NCBI GenBank assembly: GCA_022823725.1
Contig: JAJEHL010000041.1
Coordinates: 62,001-126,000, forward strand
Direction: 5' to 3'
Length of the DNA: 64,000 bases
Source of the DNA: Candidatus Latescibacterota bacterium
GTDB taxonomy: Bacteria > Latescibacterota > UBA2968
Shown piece after piece: positions 16,945-25,534 of the stretch; position 1 is the first letter of the stretch, and every line of letters starts with the position of its first letter. The translations under genes and the position numbers were made by a program. Under the pieces are notes generated by a model. It worked only from the letters and a program-made list of their open reading frames with translations, made no database searches and was not told the origin of the DNA.

Positions 16945-17766
16945 TCAGGTTTCCCACACCAACCGAGGCCCCTCGTCCATCCCGCATACCATCCCCCATT
17001 GTCTTTCGCGCTGATAGCCCAGACAATGAGAAATATACGTCACACCCTCGATTTCTCGACACCGATTGCGATGCTGATGGCCGTATATGTGAATCGATGA
17101 ACCGAGTTTTCGCAATAGGCGGTCTAAGGCCCTTGTGCCAGCCACCCGACTGAAATTGAAATTCGACGCGCTCGTCAATGGGCGCGGGCGGGGAGCGGAA
17201 TGGGATCTGCCAAAGATCAACTCCCGTCTGGGCAAAAAGTGGCTAAAGGTAATGACTGGCCCATCGCCCTGAACAGGCGCGGTATTTTGAGCGAGCATAT
17301 AGCGCGCAATGGATCGCTCACCCTCGGTCCAGCGAATCAGACGGTTGTCCGCCCACATGTGCAAGGCTACGTCTTCTCCTTCCTGGGGCACGTACAAACT
17401 GTCGGTACTTTCTTCGGGTTTTTCATACCACGACAAAAGCGGTACAATTTGTACACCCGGCAATTGCGCCCACGAGGTTTCTATGTCCAACACGTTACAC
17501 AAAGCCATAAGCGCGTGGAATTTCTCCAACGAGTCGCATCGCTCATTGGGCCTCACCCACAAATCGTGATTGCCCGGTACAAAAAAAACGCGTGCAAATT
17601 TTTGCTTCAGTTCGCACAGGATATCGCGCATCGGGTCGGCGCGGTCAGTTACATCTCCGGCCACAATCACCACATCATTGGTGAAATCGCAATTGGAAAG
17701 CCGTTGCACCCACCGCTGGTTCTCCTTGTAATCGACGTGCAAATCAGAAATGGCAAAAACGCGCAT
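16945..17766 (-). CDS. Metallophosphoesterase
   Basis: A 273-residue calcineurin-like phosphoesterase with all metal motifs: 'DLHVD' (residues 8-12), 'GDVTD' (37-41), 'GNHDLW' (about 66-71), a downstream 'TFSHF' and C-terminal 'IYGHQHRN'. Cytoplasmic, since no signal peptide is present. Substrate unknown; family members act on phosphomonoesters, diesters or cyclic nucleotides. Confidence 0.87.
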   Translation of the reverse strand: MRVFAISDLHVDYKENQRWVQRLSNCDFTNDVVIVAGDVTDRADPMRDILCELKQKFARVFFVPGNHDLWVRPNERCDSLEKFHALMALCNVLDIETSWAQLPGVQIVPLLSWYEKPEESTDSLYVPQEGEDVALHMWADNRLIRWTEGERSIARYMLAQNTAPVQGDGPVITFSHFLPRRELIFGRSHSAPRPRPLTSASNFNFSRVAGTRALDRLLRKLGSSIHIYGHQHRNRCREIEGVTYISHCLGYQRERQWGMVCGMDEGPRLVWET

Positions 17767-17822
17767 GGAATATCCAGTTTAAATAGCCACAGAAGGCATA
17801 AAAATCACAAAAGAAATCACGG

Positions 17823-18617
17823 TCAGTACCTCACATCGACTAGCCACGCATTTTTTGGATTTTTTTCCCAGTGTTGGCGCAATACCTGTTCGTTTGGGCA
17901 AAATTCACCGCGATAGGCGACGCCACCATGAGAAATATTAAAGCTCATGGCGACTTCATCTTCACCCGCATCAACCCAGTGGGGTGTTAATAACTGGTTC
18001 CACAGCAAATCGCCGGGTTGCATGTCATAGGTCAAAATATCTGCTGGATCTATTTGGGGGATATCAATGCGCGTGACGCCCGTTCGATCTTCCACGAGTT
18101 TTTGAACAGGTTCGCGTTTTTCAGGTTCTAAAAACCCGTGGAAATGTTTTTCCCCATAAACTTGCCACGCGAGCACATGCGAGGAATCTGCGTGATATGT
18201 TGAGCGGCACCCTTTTCCAGAGATAAATATAATGGGATAACATCTTTGCCACGTAAATCCGAGTTGAGATAGAAATGTGCGCCAGGGAATCATTACACAT
18301 TCTTGAAAGTGTTCGAGAAATTGTCCCGCGCCATAAAAGTTTTGCAGATGAAAATGGGCCAGACTAATCGGCATCTCGACGGCTTTTTCTATGGGTGCAG
18401 CCTTAAATTTTTCGACCAGATTATTTTGTTCTGCATCGCTCAAGTTGTCATCTAAAAACTGAATACGGGCCTCGGAATCACGCCGCAAAATATCTATGAC
18501 TTTTTCGACGGGCGCGAGTGGCATTTCAAATTTGAACAACTCGGAATCGATGAGAAAATTGTGCTCGCCATTCCAAAATTGGCGAAAATTGTCTGCTGTC
18601 CTGGCAATCAGGTGCAT
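17823..18617 (-). CDS. JmjC/cupin-like Fe(II)/2-oxoglutarate oxygenase
   Basis: A 264-residue protein with a cupin/JmjC-type core: 'STYHADSSHVLAWQVYGEKHFHGF' region supplies the HxD iron ligands and a following Lys for 2-oxoglutarate, and 'MQPGDLLWNQLLTPHWVDA' gives the distal His. Cupin-8/JmjC-like hydroxylases act on proteins, peptides or small molecules. It probably opens the minus-strand operon that continues to 12026 (56-base gap to the phosphoesterase). Confidence 0.7.
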   Translation of the reverse strand: MHLIARTADNFRQFWNGEHNFLIDSELFKFEMPLAPVEKVIDILRRDSEARIQFLDDNLSDAEQNNLVEKFKAAPIEKAVEMPISLAHFHLQNFYGAGQFLEHFQECVMIPWRTFLSQLGFTWQRCYPIIFISGKGCRSTYHADSSHVLAWQVYGEKHFHGFLEPEKREPVQKLVEDRTGVTRIDIPQIDPADILTYDMQPGDLLWNQLLTPHWVDAGEDEVAMSFNISHGGVAYRGEFCPNEQVLRQHWEKNPKNAWLVDVRY

Positions 18618-18632
18618 TGTTGGCTCCTATGG

Positions 18633-18667
18633 GAAGTGAGAAGTAAGAAGTGAGAGGTGAGAAGTCC
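18633..18667. repeat. Degenerate heptamer tandem repeat (GAAGTGA)
   Basis: Five consecutive 7-base units: GAAGTGA, GAAGTAA, GAAGTGA, GAGGTGA, GAAGTCC, in the divergent intergenic region. A similar period-7 stretch lies at 37779-37808. Confidence 0.7.
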
Positions 18668-18756
18668 ACCCCACACCACCCCTGGGCAGGTACCTCTCTA
18701 ACATACATCATCACCCAAAGAGATTCAAGCGATCAAGATAGGGCGGCATGTAGTAC

Positions 18757-18785
18757 TTGACAGCAAATTTTCTTGCATTCATTAT
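18757..18785 (+). promoter_or_regulatory. Sigma-70-type promoter
   Basis: TTGACA at 18757-18762 is a perfect -35, followed after 17 bases by CATTAT (18780-18785) as -10. It sits 33 bases upstream of the enolase-superfamily start codon at 18818. Confidence 0.55.
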
Positions 18786-18817
18786 GTACTATCAATCCCC
18801 ACATACAGGAGGCTAAG

Positions 18818-20041
18818 ATGAAAATCACCGATATTGAAGCCATCCCTATTGCGATGCCTTTGGCAAAACGCTATGACAACCACCACGGACGCACGCGTAT
18901 GTATGATATCGATCAGCATGTGGTGGTCAAAATCCATACGGATAATGGGCTGATTGGCTATGGCGATTACGAAGACAGTTTTGCGATTGCGCCCGAGGAA
19001 ATAGAGCCGTTGATCGGCTGCAATCCCTTTGACTTTTTACACAATAATTTCAATATGGCTCTTGGCATGGCGCTCTACGATGTCATGGGCAAATACCTCG
19101 AAGTGCCTGCCTATAAGCTCCTGGGGCAAAAGGTGAGAGATGCCGTGCCTGCGGCGGCATGGACGCGGCCCTGTTCGCCCGAAGTGTTTGCCGGAGAAAT
19201 CCAGCGCGCTGCCGATCAGGGGTATCGCATTTTCAAGATGCACTCCGATGCACGATATGATGTTATTGAACAAACGCGAGCCGCTGCCGAAGTTGCGCCA
19301 GAGGGCTTTAAGCTTCACTGGGATTTCAACCACAACCGCACAATGGGTGTTGTGCTTCCCATTGTTGCTGAACTCGAACGCAATTATCCGGTGGTCGGTT
19401 TTATCGAAGACCCACTGCCCTGGGCCGATATCGATGGCTGGCGCACACTGAGACAAAAAACGCAACTGCCGCTTATTATGCACAATCCTCAACTCGGCGG
19501 TATGCAGGAGGTCTTACACGGCACTGCTGATATTTATATGATTGGCGGTCGCATTGGCGAGACTATGCGAAAGGGATTTGCTTATGGTCAGGCCAATATC
19601 CAGACGCTTCTGCAGCAATCGGGCAATACCCTGATGAAAGCTTTTACGTTGCATCAGGCGGCGGTTTTGCCCACGGCAACTGCGCATATTATCACTCTGG
19701 ACGATCAATACGAAGACGATATTACCACATCGCAACTGCTACCGACCGAGGGCTTTTGCCGCGTGCCCGAGGGCCCGGGGCTTGGCGTTGAGGTCGATGA
19801 AGAGAAACTCAAGCAGGCCGCCCAACGCGAACATATTCCCAAACTCGATGTCATTGGCGTGCTCCACCTGCCTTATGGGCGCAAGTATTATACTCGCGGC
19901 GAACCCAATGTTCAAAATCTTACTGGCTTTGAGGAAGGCGCGTTGCGCGGTATTCATTGCGAACGTCTCGTCAGAGGCGAATCTCCCGACTTTGAGCGCG
20001 TTCAAAAGCGGCTCGAAGAGGAGGGGCCATTTGTTGAGTAA
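18818..20041 (+). CDS. Enolase-superfamily (mandelate racemase/muconate lactonizing) enzyme
   Basis: A 407-residue protein with the N-terminal capping domain ('MKITDIEAIPIAMPLAKRY') and (beta/alpha)7 barrel of the enolase superfamily. 'FKMHSDA' occupies the catalytic-Lys strand, 'LHWDFNHN' gives the first acidic metal ligand and 'FIEDPLPW' the second. At the third position the sequence is 'LPLIMHNPQ', with no obvious Glu/Asp, so the metal site is atypical. The ATG at 18818 follows CAGGAGG. Members dehydrate or racemise sugar acids, fitting the region's apparent uronate and sugar-acid catabolism. Confidence 0.8.
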   Translation: MKITDIEAIPIAMPLAKRYDNHHGRTRMYDIDQHVVVKIHTDNGLIGYGDYEDSFAIAPEEIEPLIGCNPFDFLHNNFNMALGMALYDVMGKYLEVPAYKLLGQKVRDAVPAAAWTRPCSPEVFAGEIQRAADQGYRIFKMHSDARYDVIEQTRAAAEVAPEGFKLHWDFNHNRTMGVVLPIVAELERNYPVVGFIEDPLPWADIDGWRTLRQKTQLPLIMHNPQLGGMQEVLHGTADIYMIGGRIGETMRKGFAYGQANIQTLLQQSGNTLMKAFTLHQAAVLPTATAHIITLDDQYEDDITTSQLLPTEGFCRVPEGPGLGVEVDEEKLKQAAQREHIPKLDVIGVLHLPYGRKYYTRGEPNVQNLTGFEEGALRGIHCERLVRGESPDFERVQKRLEEEGPFVE

Positions 20042-20048
20042 AAAAATT

Positions 20049-20080
20049 AACAGGACATCTCTATAGAGAAATGTCCTGTT
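20049..20080 (-). terminator. Rho-independent terminator of the symporter operon
   Basis: Stem AACAGGACAT / ATGTCCTGTT with an internal CTCTATAGAG palindrome. On the minus strand it is followed by AATTTTTT, so it ends the transcript of the symporter gene; it also lies just after the convergent enolase-superfamily gene. Confidence 0.75.
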
Positions 20081-20123
20081 GTGCGTTGGACGAGGAGGCA
20101 CAGGGGCGTGTTATACCTCTAAT

Positions 20124-21569
20124 TTAAAAGAAACGATCTGCATCACGAGGTGGCGTGGTGGCGAAAGATACGAGGATGAGAATGAGCGCGGAAACAGGGA
20201 CGATAATACCGGCGGGGATTAAGCCCGTGCCGCCAATACTATACGCACCTTCTGCGTTCAGGGAATCTGCATAAAAAAATAGCCATAGACCAATTACACT
20301 CAGGATTGCTGCGGTTGCACCCTGCTTTGTACTGCGCTTCCAGTACAGTGCGCCGACGAATACGGGTACCAATCCCGCGAAACCCGTGAGTGACCATGCG
20401 CCGAGTTCAAAAATTGACCGCGTTGTAAATAGCGATGCGACAAAGGCCAGGACGAGGAATGCGGCGACAAATAGACGCCCGAACAAGACCTGCTGTTTTT
20501 CGGACAACTGGTTGTCAAAACCGTAAAATCGCACAATATCTTCGGTAAACATCGCGCCCAGGGCAAGGGTTTGGGAGTCGAGCGAAGACATAATTGCCGC
20601 AAAAACACCTGCCGCGAGGCATCCCGCCAGCACGCCGCCCGTATGTGCCAGAATCAATTCAATTAAAATGGGGCCGTTCAGCGGTGCTGTAAAATCGACG
20701 CGCCCGACCATTCCGAGGGTGACGCTGGGCACCCACACGGCGGCGATACACAGGGGATAGAATACTATGGGCGTTTGAAATGACCGGGCGGTTCGAGCGG
20801 AGAGCCAATGGCCGTAAATATGGGGAAATGCCGCGACACTGATGGGCAGCATGAGATAGGAGAGCATTTTGAATACGGTATAAGAGCCGCTGCCAAAAAC
20901 CACAAATTCGGGGTGCGTATCGCGCAGCGTTGCCATAGCTTCGCCGATCCCGCCGTAGTGATCCATGATGACGAGATAGGCAATGATGCCCACGAGCATA
21001 AATACTGTTGTTTGAAAGGTATTTGCCCAGGCGGTACTTCGCATCCCACCATAGGTTACGTACAAAAATGTTACGCCACACACGAGCAAACTGCCTGCCC
21101 AACCAGGCCACTCACCGCGCGTGATTGCCGCGAGTGCATCACCGCCACCTTTGACCCCTATCAGGATGTAGGGCAGCATCAACAACACCACGACGACAAA
21201 TAACAGCGTTCCCAATGCTGGCGAGGTATAGCGGTCCCGGATCATCTGGATTTGGGTGACATAGGAAAATCGTTTGCCCAACCACCAGCTTTTTGTGCCG
21301 AGATAATAAAAGAGAAATGGTATCAGGATGGACGAACTCGCGCCCATCAGGCCGAAGACGACAATTCCCAGACGATAGGCTTCTCCAGATGCCCCCAGCA
21401 TTGTAAATGCCGTTAGATTGGTGCCCAGCAGTGTCATCAGCAGGACTACAGGACCAATGCTTCGGCTTGCGACAAAGTAATCTTCTGCGGTATTGCGAAA
21501 CAGCCGATGCCCCAGGGTGCCGACCACGATAACCAGCCCCAGATAAATTGCGACAACCGCAATAATCAT
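20124..21569 (-). CDS. Sodium:solute symporter (SSS family)
   Basis: A 481-residue membrane protein with about 13 hydrophobic segments, starting 'MIIAVVAIYLGLVIVVGTLG', with the SSS features 'YFVASRSIG', 'LLGTNLTAFTMLG' and the conserved 'SSLDSQTLALG' in TM8-9 that contributes to sodium binding. The ATG at 21569 overlaps by ATGA with the stop of a small membrane-protein gene. SSS carriers import sugars, uronates, amino acids or pantothenate with Na+. Its operon (TonB-like, SMP-30, small protein, symporter) suggests sugar-acid uptake. Confidence 0.9.
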   Translation of the reverse strand: MIIAVVAIYLGLVIVVGTLGHRLFRNTAEDYFVASRSIGPVVLLMTLLGTNLTAFTMLGASGEAYRLGIVVFGLMGASSSILIPFLFYYLGTKSWWLGKRFSYVTQIQMIRDRYTSPALGTLLFVVVVLLMLPYILIGVKGGGDALAAITRGEWPGWAGSLLVCGVTFLYVTYGGMRSTAWANTFQTTVFMLVGIIAYLVIMDHYGGIGEAMATLRDTHPEFVVFGSGSYTVFKMLSYLMLPISVAAFPHIYGHWLSARTARSFQTPIVFYPLCIAAVWVPSVTLGMVGRVDFTAPLNGPILIELILAHTGGVLAGCLAAGVFAAIMSSLDSQTLALGAMFTEDIVRFYGFDNQLSEKQQVLFGRLFVAAFLVLAFVASLFTTRSIFELGAWSLTGFAGLVPVFVGALYWKRSTKQGATAAILSVIGLWLFFYADSLNAEGAYSIGGTGLIPAGIIVPVSALILILVSFATTPPRDADRFF

Positions 21570-21781
21570 TCCGCATCCTCCGCATCTAAATGATGAGGCC
21601 AGGCCAGGCGCACTATTACGAGCATAGAGAGTGTGGTCAGGACGCACAGGACGATGTGATAAAGCAAATTGATCGGCAGTCCCAGGATTAGTGCGTCGTT
21701 GTCCCACATCCAGGTATTAAAAAATAGAATTAGCAGGACGAGCAAAATACTCAGGGGCCAGATTTTTGTCTGTTGTGAAAT
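21566..21781 (-). CDS. Small membrane protein, symporter partner (DUF3311/YhdT-like), ATT start
   Basis: A 71-residue frame with two hydrophobic segments ('SILLVLLILFFNTW' and 'LPINLLYHIVLCVLTTLSMLVIV'), the architecture of small proteins encoded just before SSS symporters such as PanF. Its stop overlaps the symporter start (ATGA). No ATG, GTG or TTG occurs between the upstream stop and the first membrane segment; the only start placed correctly is ATT at 21781, 6 bases after AGGAG. ATT is a rare but genuine initiator, as in E. coli infC. A mutated start is the alternative. It lies between SMP-30 and the symporter and is easily missed because it lacks a standard start. Confidence 0.65.
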   Translation of the reverse strand: MSQQTKIWPLSILLVLLILFFNTWMWDNDALILGLPINLLYHIVLCVLTTLSMLVIVRLAWPHHLDAEDAE

Positions 21782-21808
21782 GGATTTCTCCTTTTTATTT
21801 GCTCGAGA

Positions 21809-22780
21809 TTACGGCCTCTGCGCGCCTTTGGCTTCGAGGTACACTGAGTACAAACACATGCCGCCGGTCATGAAGAGGCGGTTTTTCTTTTGTCCGCCAA
21901 AGCAGAGATTGGAACACACTTCGGGCAGGTGAATTTTGCCTATGAGGTCGGCATTGGGCGCGAAAATTTTGACGCCGTTATCTTCGGGGTTGCCCCAGCC
22001 CGAACTGCTCCACAGGTTGCCGTCAATGTCGCAGCGAATGCCATCGGCAAATCCGGGTGCCATATCGACAAAGATGCGACTGTTTTTGAGATGACCATCT
22101 TCCACATCAAATGCGCGAATATGTGCGGGACCTCCCAGCCCATGGGAGGATCCGGTATCGGTGATGTAGAGAATTTTTTCGTCGGGTGAGAAACACAGCC
22201 CGTTGGGGCGCACAAAATCGTCGGCAACGACTGTGGCATTTCCAGTATTGGGATCGAGGCGATAGACGTTGGTGGGCAACTCGCTTTCGGCAATGTTGCC
22301 TTCGTAGTCGAGCATGATGCCGTATCCCGGATCGGTGAACCATATACTGCCATCGGAATGCGAGGTGACGTCATTGGGGGCGTTGAGTGGTTTGCCCTCA
22401 AAGCTGTCGATGAGGACGGTGATGGTTCCATCGTATTCGGTGCGGGTGACGCGCCGCGTGCCGTGTTCACAGGTAATCAGACGTCCTGTTTGGTCGCGGG
22501 TGTGACCATTGCAATAATTGGAAGGTTGGCGATAGACGCTGAGGCTGCCATCGCTTTCGTTCCAGCGCATGATGCGATTGTTGGGGATGTCGCTGAAGAG
22601 CACACAACGCGCGTCTCCAAACCACACCGGACCTTCGCCCCAGCGCAGGCCAGTACAGAGACGTTCGACCGCGGCGTTGCCTATGGCGTATTTTTCAAAG
22701 CGCGTGTCCAGAATTTCGATGGCGGGATCGGGATAAGGGACAGGGCTGCCGTCCCAGGGACGGGTTTTCCAATCGGACAT
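21809..22780 (-). CDS. SMP-30/gluconolactonase-like protein
   Basis: A 323-residue six-bladed beta-propeller of the SMP-30/gluconolaconase/LRE family. Metal-site motifs are visible: 'GEGPVWFGD' (Glu), 'LNAPNDVTSHSDGSIWFTD' (Asn) and 'GFADGIRCDIDGNLWSS' (Asp). These enzymes hydrolyse sugar 1,4- or 1,5-lactones to aldonic acids. No signal peptide. It sits between a TonB-type gene (15-base gap) and the symporter pair, supporting a role in sugar-acid utilisation. Confidence 0.88.
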   Translation of the reverse strand: MSDWKTRPWDGSPVPYPDPAIEILDTRFEKYAIGNAAVERLCTGLRWGEGPVWFGDARCVLFSDIPNNRIMRWNESDGSLSVYRQPSNYCNGHTRDQTGRLITCEHGTRRVTRTEYDGTITVLIDSFEGKPLNAPNDVTSHSDGSIWFTDPGYGIMLDYEGNIAESELPTNVYRLDPNTGNATVVADDFVRPNGLCFSPDEKILYITDTGSSHGLGGPAHIRAFDVEDGHLKNSRIFVDMAPGFADGIRCDIDGNLWSSSGWGNPEDNGVKIFAPNADLIGKIHLPEVCSNLCFGGQKKNRLFMTGGMCLYSVYLEAKGAQRP

Positions 22781-22795
22781 TTTTTTATCGTGCCT

Positions 22796-23548
22796 CTATT
22801 GCCGCTTCAGTGAAAATTCTATCGGCATAAACATCCAGACTTTGCGGCGTTCTCCCTGGTGTTTGCCGGGGCGGAATCGATATTGCCGCGCTGCCTCTAA
22901 TGCCGCTTCTTTGAAAATTTCCGGGCCGTGTACAAACTGGACGTCTTCTACGTTGCCTACCTTGTCAACCAGTACTTTGACCATGGCTTTGCCTTCGAGG
23001 CCCTTTTTTCGCGCTTCAGCGGGATATTCCGGCACGACAATTCGACTTGGATGTGGTTTGTAGTCAATCTCAGTATAGTCCAGTGGTTCGTCTAAGTCCA
23101 TCCCCTTTGTGGTTGTCAAATTGGGGATAAATATTTTGTCGAGGTCCAATTCCGTTGATTCAATGGTCACATCTTCGGGTACCTCGTCGCCTTCAACGGC
23201 TAGAGGTACTTGAGGGCGCGGGGGTGGTGGCGGGCGTTTTTGTTGACTGGTTTCGGGAATATCAATAGTGGGAATATTGATGGCGGTTTTCGTCAGATGT
23301 ACGGTGGGATGGTATTCGGGATAGAGCAAAGCAACGACAATGAAGAGTATGAGATTCAACAGGCTCGCACGCATCATGTTCGGCCAGTAGGGCAACTTTA
23401 AGTCGGCATCGGGTTTTTTTGAGCGCGTTTCTATCTGCACATCGCAGGGCTGGGCAGATAGTCTTTTTTGAAATTCGCGCTGAGCCTGGCGCGCCTGATA
23501 AATTTGACCACTTAACGTATTTCCAAATCTAATCTGGACGAGGTTCAT
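22796..23548 (-). CDS. TonB-family energy transducer
   Basis: A 250-residue TonB-type protein: a cytoplasmic N-terminal stretch of about 60 residues, one membrane helix ('LLNLILFIVVALLY'), a Pro-rich periplasmic linker ('KRPPPPPRPQVPL'), and the TonB C-terminal domain from about 165 ('YPAEARKKGLEGKAMVKVLVDKVG...' through 'YRFRPGK'). It transmits proton-motive force to outer-membrane transporters. ExbB/ExbD and a TonB-dependent receptor are not in the window. The long cytoplasmic N-terminus is unusual for TonB. GGGAG precedes the ATG at 23548. Confidence 0.87.
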   Translation of the reverse strand: MNLVQIRFGNTLSGQIYQARQAQREFQKRLSAQPCDVQIETRSKKPDADLKLPYWPNMMRASLLNLILFIVVALLYPEYHPTVHLTKTAINIPTIDIPETSQQKRPPPPPRPQVPLAVEGDEVPEDVTIESTELDLDKIFIPNLTTTKGMDLDEPLDYTEIDYKPHPSRIVVPEYPAEARKKGLEGKAMVKVLVDKVGNVEDVQFVHGPEIFKEAALEAARQYRFRPGKHQGERRKVWMFMPIEFSLKRQ

Positions 23549-23766
23549 GCGTCTCCCGTTTAATAAACAGTTTTGATCAGTCAGGTATTCTTTAAATTTT
23601 CAACGGAGAATAAAGTTCCATTTCCAAGGATCAGAGAGGACAACAATTTATATGAGTCTGTGGCGTTTGTCCAGACGAATCCGTATCAAACCAGTTGTGT
23701 TTTGGGGCAATGGATTGTAATATAAAAGAGATAGTTGGGTGATGACAAAACTTATTGGAGGAAGAA

Positions 23767-24768
23767 ATGAATCGTCAGATTACGCTGGCAGCACGCCCTG
23801 AAGGTTTTCCCGTGCCAGAGGATTTTAAGCTCGTTGAAACACCTGTTCCAGAGCCTGGGGAAGGCGAAGTGTTGTCGAGAACGCTGTTTATGTCGGTTGA
23901 TCCCTATATGCGCGGGCGGATGAATGATCGGGCATCGTATGCGGCAAATGTGCAAATTGGCGATGTGATGGTGGGCGGCACGGTGGGGGAGGTGATCGCG
24001 TCGAATGATTCCAATTTTGAGGTCGGCGATATTGTCCAGGCGCAAATCGGGTGGCAGGCTTATGGCGTGTCTAAGGGATCGAATTTGCGCAAGGTCAATC
24101 CCGATCTCGCACCTGTATCAACGGCTTTGGGGGTGTTGGGTATGCCCGGGCTTACGGCGTATTTTGGATTGTTGGAAGTTGGGCAGCCCAGAGAAGGCGA
24201 GACTGTGCTGGTGACGGGTGCTGCGGGTGCTGTGGGATCTATTGTGGGACAGATTGCCAAAATCGTGGGGTGCCGCGTTGTGGGTGTGGCGGGATCTGAT
24301 GAAAAGATTGCCCATGTGGTTGATGAACTGGGTTTTGACGCTGCATTTAATTACAAGGAAGTCGATGATTACAGTGCCGAGTTGCAAGGCCTGTGTCCCG
24401 ATGGTATTGATGTATTTTTTGATAATGTGGGTGGCGCGGTTTCCGATGCGGCCTTTCCACTGATGAATGTGCGCGGTCGCATTTCCGTTTGTGGGCAAAT
24501 ATCGCAATACAATTTGACTGCTCCAGAACAGGGCCCGCGGATGATGTGGTACTTTATTTCAAAAAGATTGACGATGCGCGGATTCCTGGTTTTTGACTTT
24601 GAAGACCAGCACGCCGAAGCGCTCAACCAGATGGCTATTTGGGTCAATGAAGGGCGGATTAAATACCGGGAAGATATCTGGGAGGGATTGGAGAATGCCC
24701 CCGAGGCATTTATCGATATGATGCGGGGTGGTAATGTTGGGAAGCGCGTCGTAAAGGTAGCAGACTGA
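23767..24768 (+). CDS. NADP-dependent oxidoreductase (MDR, CurA/leukotriene B4 dehydrogenase-like)
   Basis: A 333-residue zinc-independent MDR enzyme. 'MSVDPYMRGRM' near residue 47 is diagnostic for the prostaglandin-reductase/CurA branch, followed by the NADP motif 'VTGAAGAVGSIVGQIAK' and 'FDNVGG'. These reduce alpha,beta-unsaturated ketones or aldehydes. The ATG at 23767 follows GGAGGA; an earlier TTG lies inside the ribosome-binding region. A PhyH-type gene follows after 7 bases. A decayed relative of its 3' end lies at 29818-29941. Confidence 0.9.
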   Translation: MNRQITLAARPEGFPVPEDFKLVETPVPEPGEGEVLSRTLFMSVDPYMRGRMNDRASYAANVQIGDVMVGGTVGEVIASNDSNFEVGDIVQAQIGWQAYGVSKGSNLRKVNPDLAPVSTALGVLGMPGLTAYFGLLEVGQPREGETVLVTGAAGAVGSIVGQIAKIVGCRVVGVAGSDEKIAHVVDELGFDAAFNYKEVDDYSAELQGLCPDGIDVFFDNVGGAVSDAAFPLMNVRGRISVCGQISQYNLTAPEQGPRMMWYFISKRLTMRGFLVFDFEDQHAEALNQMAIWVNEGRIKYREDIWEGLENAPEAFIDMMRGGNVGKRVVKVAD

Positions 24769-24775
24769 GATAGAT

Positions 24776-25534
24776 ATGACAGATTATCAGATTGAACATT
24801 TTCATCGCAATGGGTTCTTTTTTGTTCCAAATCCGTTGGACGATGATGCTATATTCGAGATTGACCGACGCCAGCGCGCGGTTGAACCGGAATGGTTACA
24901 GGCTGAGTGGGCAGAGGGGTTTAACCGGGGGGCTTGCCAGTTTTTTATGGTGGGCGAGCCGTTGTTGCAGGCGGTGGAGTGCCCGGAATTTGTGGGTATG
25001 GCGCGGCGCATTTTGGGGTGTGAAGATGTGCATGTGGGCGCCTGCGGGTTGGGCGATGCGTCAAAAATTGTGTCGGCAGATGGGCGTTTGCTCCAACAAG
25101 TCCACTGGCACGCGGATGGGGGCCCCGATGTACGGCAGGTGTCGATGCGTACGGCATTGGATAGACACGATCCATCCAATGCGCCGTTGCGCGTATTGCC
25201 CGGGACCCATGTCAGATCGCGCGAGGAGGTCGAAGAAGAATTGCGACAAATCGAAATAGCGACCGGGCAGCACGATGAGATGCCCGAGTTGTTATTTGCC
25301 TCACATCCCCGCGAAGTGGAAGTGATTCTGGATCCGCGATGGACGCTGGTGTGGACGCCGAGTTGCTGGCATGCGACGGGCGTGAAGACAGCCGCTGGTC
25401 CAAGGCGTGCGATGGCGTGGAATTATTTCCCGAGCGGTGGTCGCAAGCGGGATGTGGAGGCGCTTAAGTACGTGATTGAAGATTGGGAGGATTGGTCCGA
25501 TGATCGGAAGCGGTTATGGGGGCTTGTGACGTGA
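24776..25534 (+). CDS. Phytanoyl-CoA dioxygenase (PhyH) family protein
   Basis: A 252-residue Fe(II)/2-oxoglutarate oxygenase. HxD ligands are in 'VHWHADGGP' (near residue 105), the substrate-loop 'LRVLPGTHV' is typical, and the distal His and 2OG-binding Arg are in 'WHATGVKTAAGPRRAM' (about 200-215). It is cotranscribed with the NADP-dependent oxidoreductase. Its last 21 bases overlap the 3' end of the convergent MFS gene. Small-molecule hydroxylation is likely; substrate unknown. Confidence 0.88.
   Translation: MTDYQIEHFHRNGFFFVPNPLDDDAIFEIDRRQRAVEPEWLQAEWAEGFNRGACQFFMVGEPLLQAVECPEFVGMARRILGCEDVHVGACGLGDASKIVSADGRLLQQVHWHADGGPDVRQVSMRTALDRHDPSNAPLRVLPGTHVRSREEVEEELRQIEIATGQHDEMPELLFASHPREVEVILDPRWTLVWTPSCWHATGVKTAAGPRRAMAWNYFPSGGRKRDVEALKYVIEDWEDWSDDRKRLWGLVT

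Noticed and set aside
18633-18667. CRISPR-like array
   Set aside because: Units are 7 bases, contiguous and without spacers; no cas genes are present in the window.
25514-25534. Sequence error at the PhyH/MFS junction
   Set aside because: Both genes end normally; a 21-base convergent overlap is plausible.
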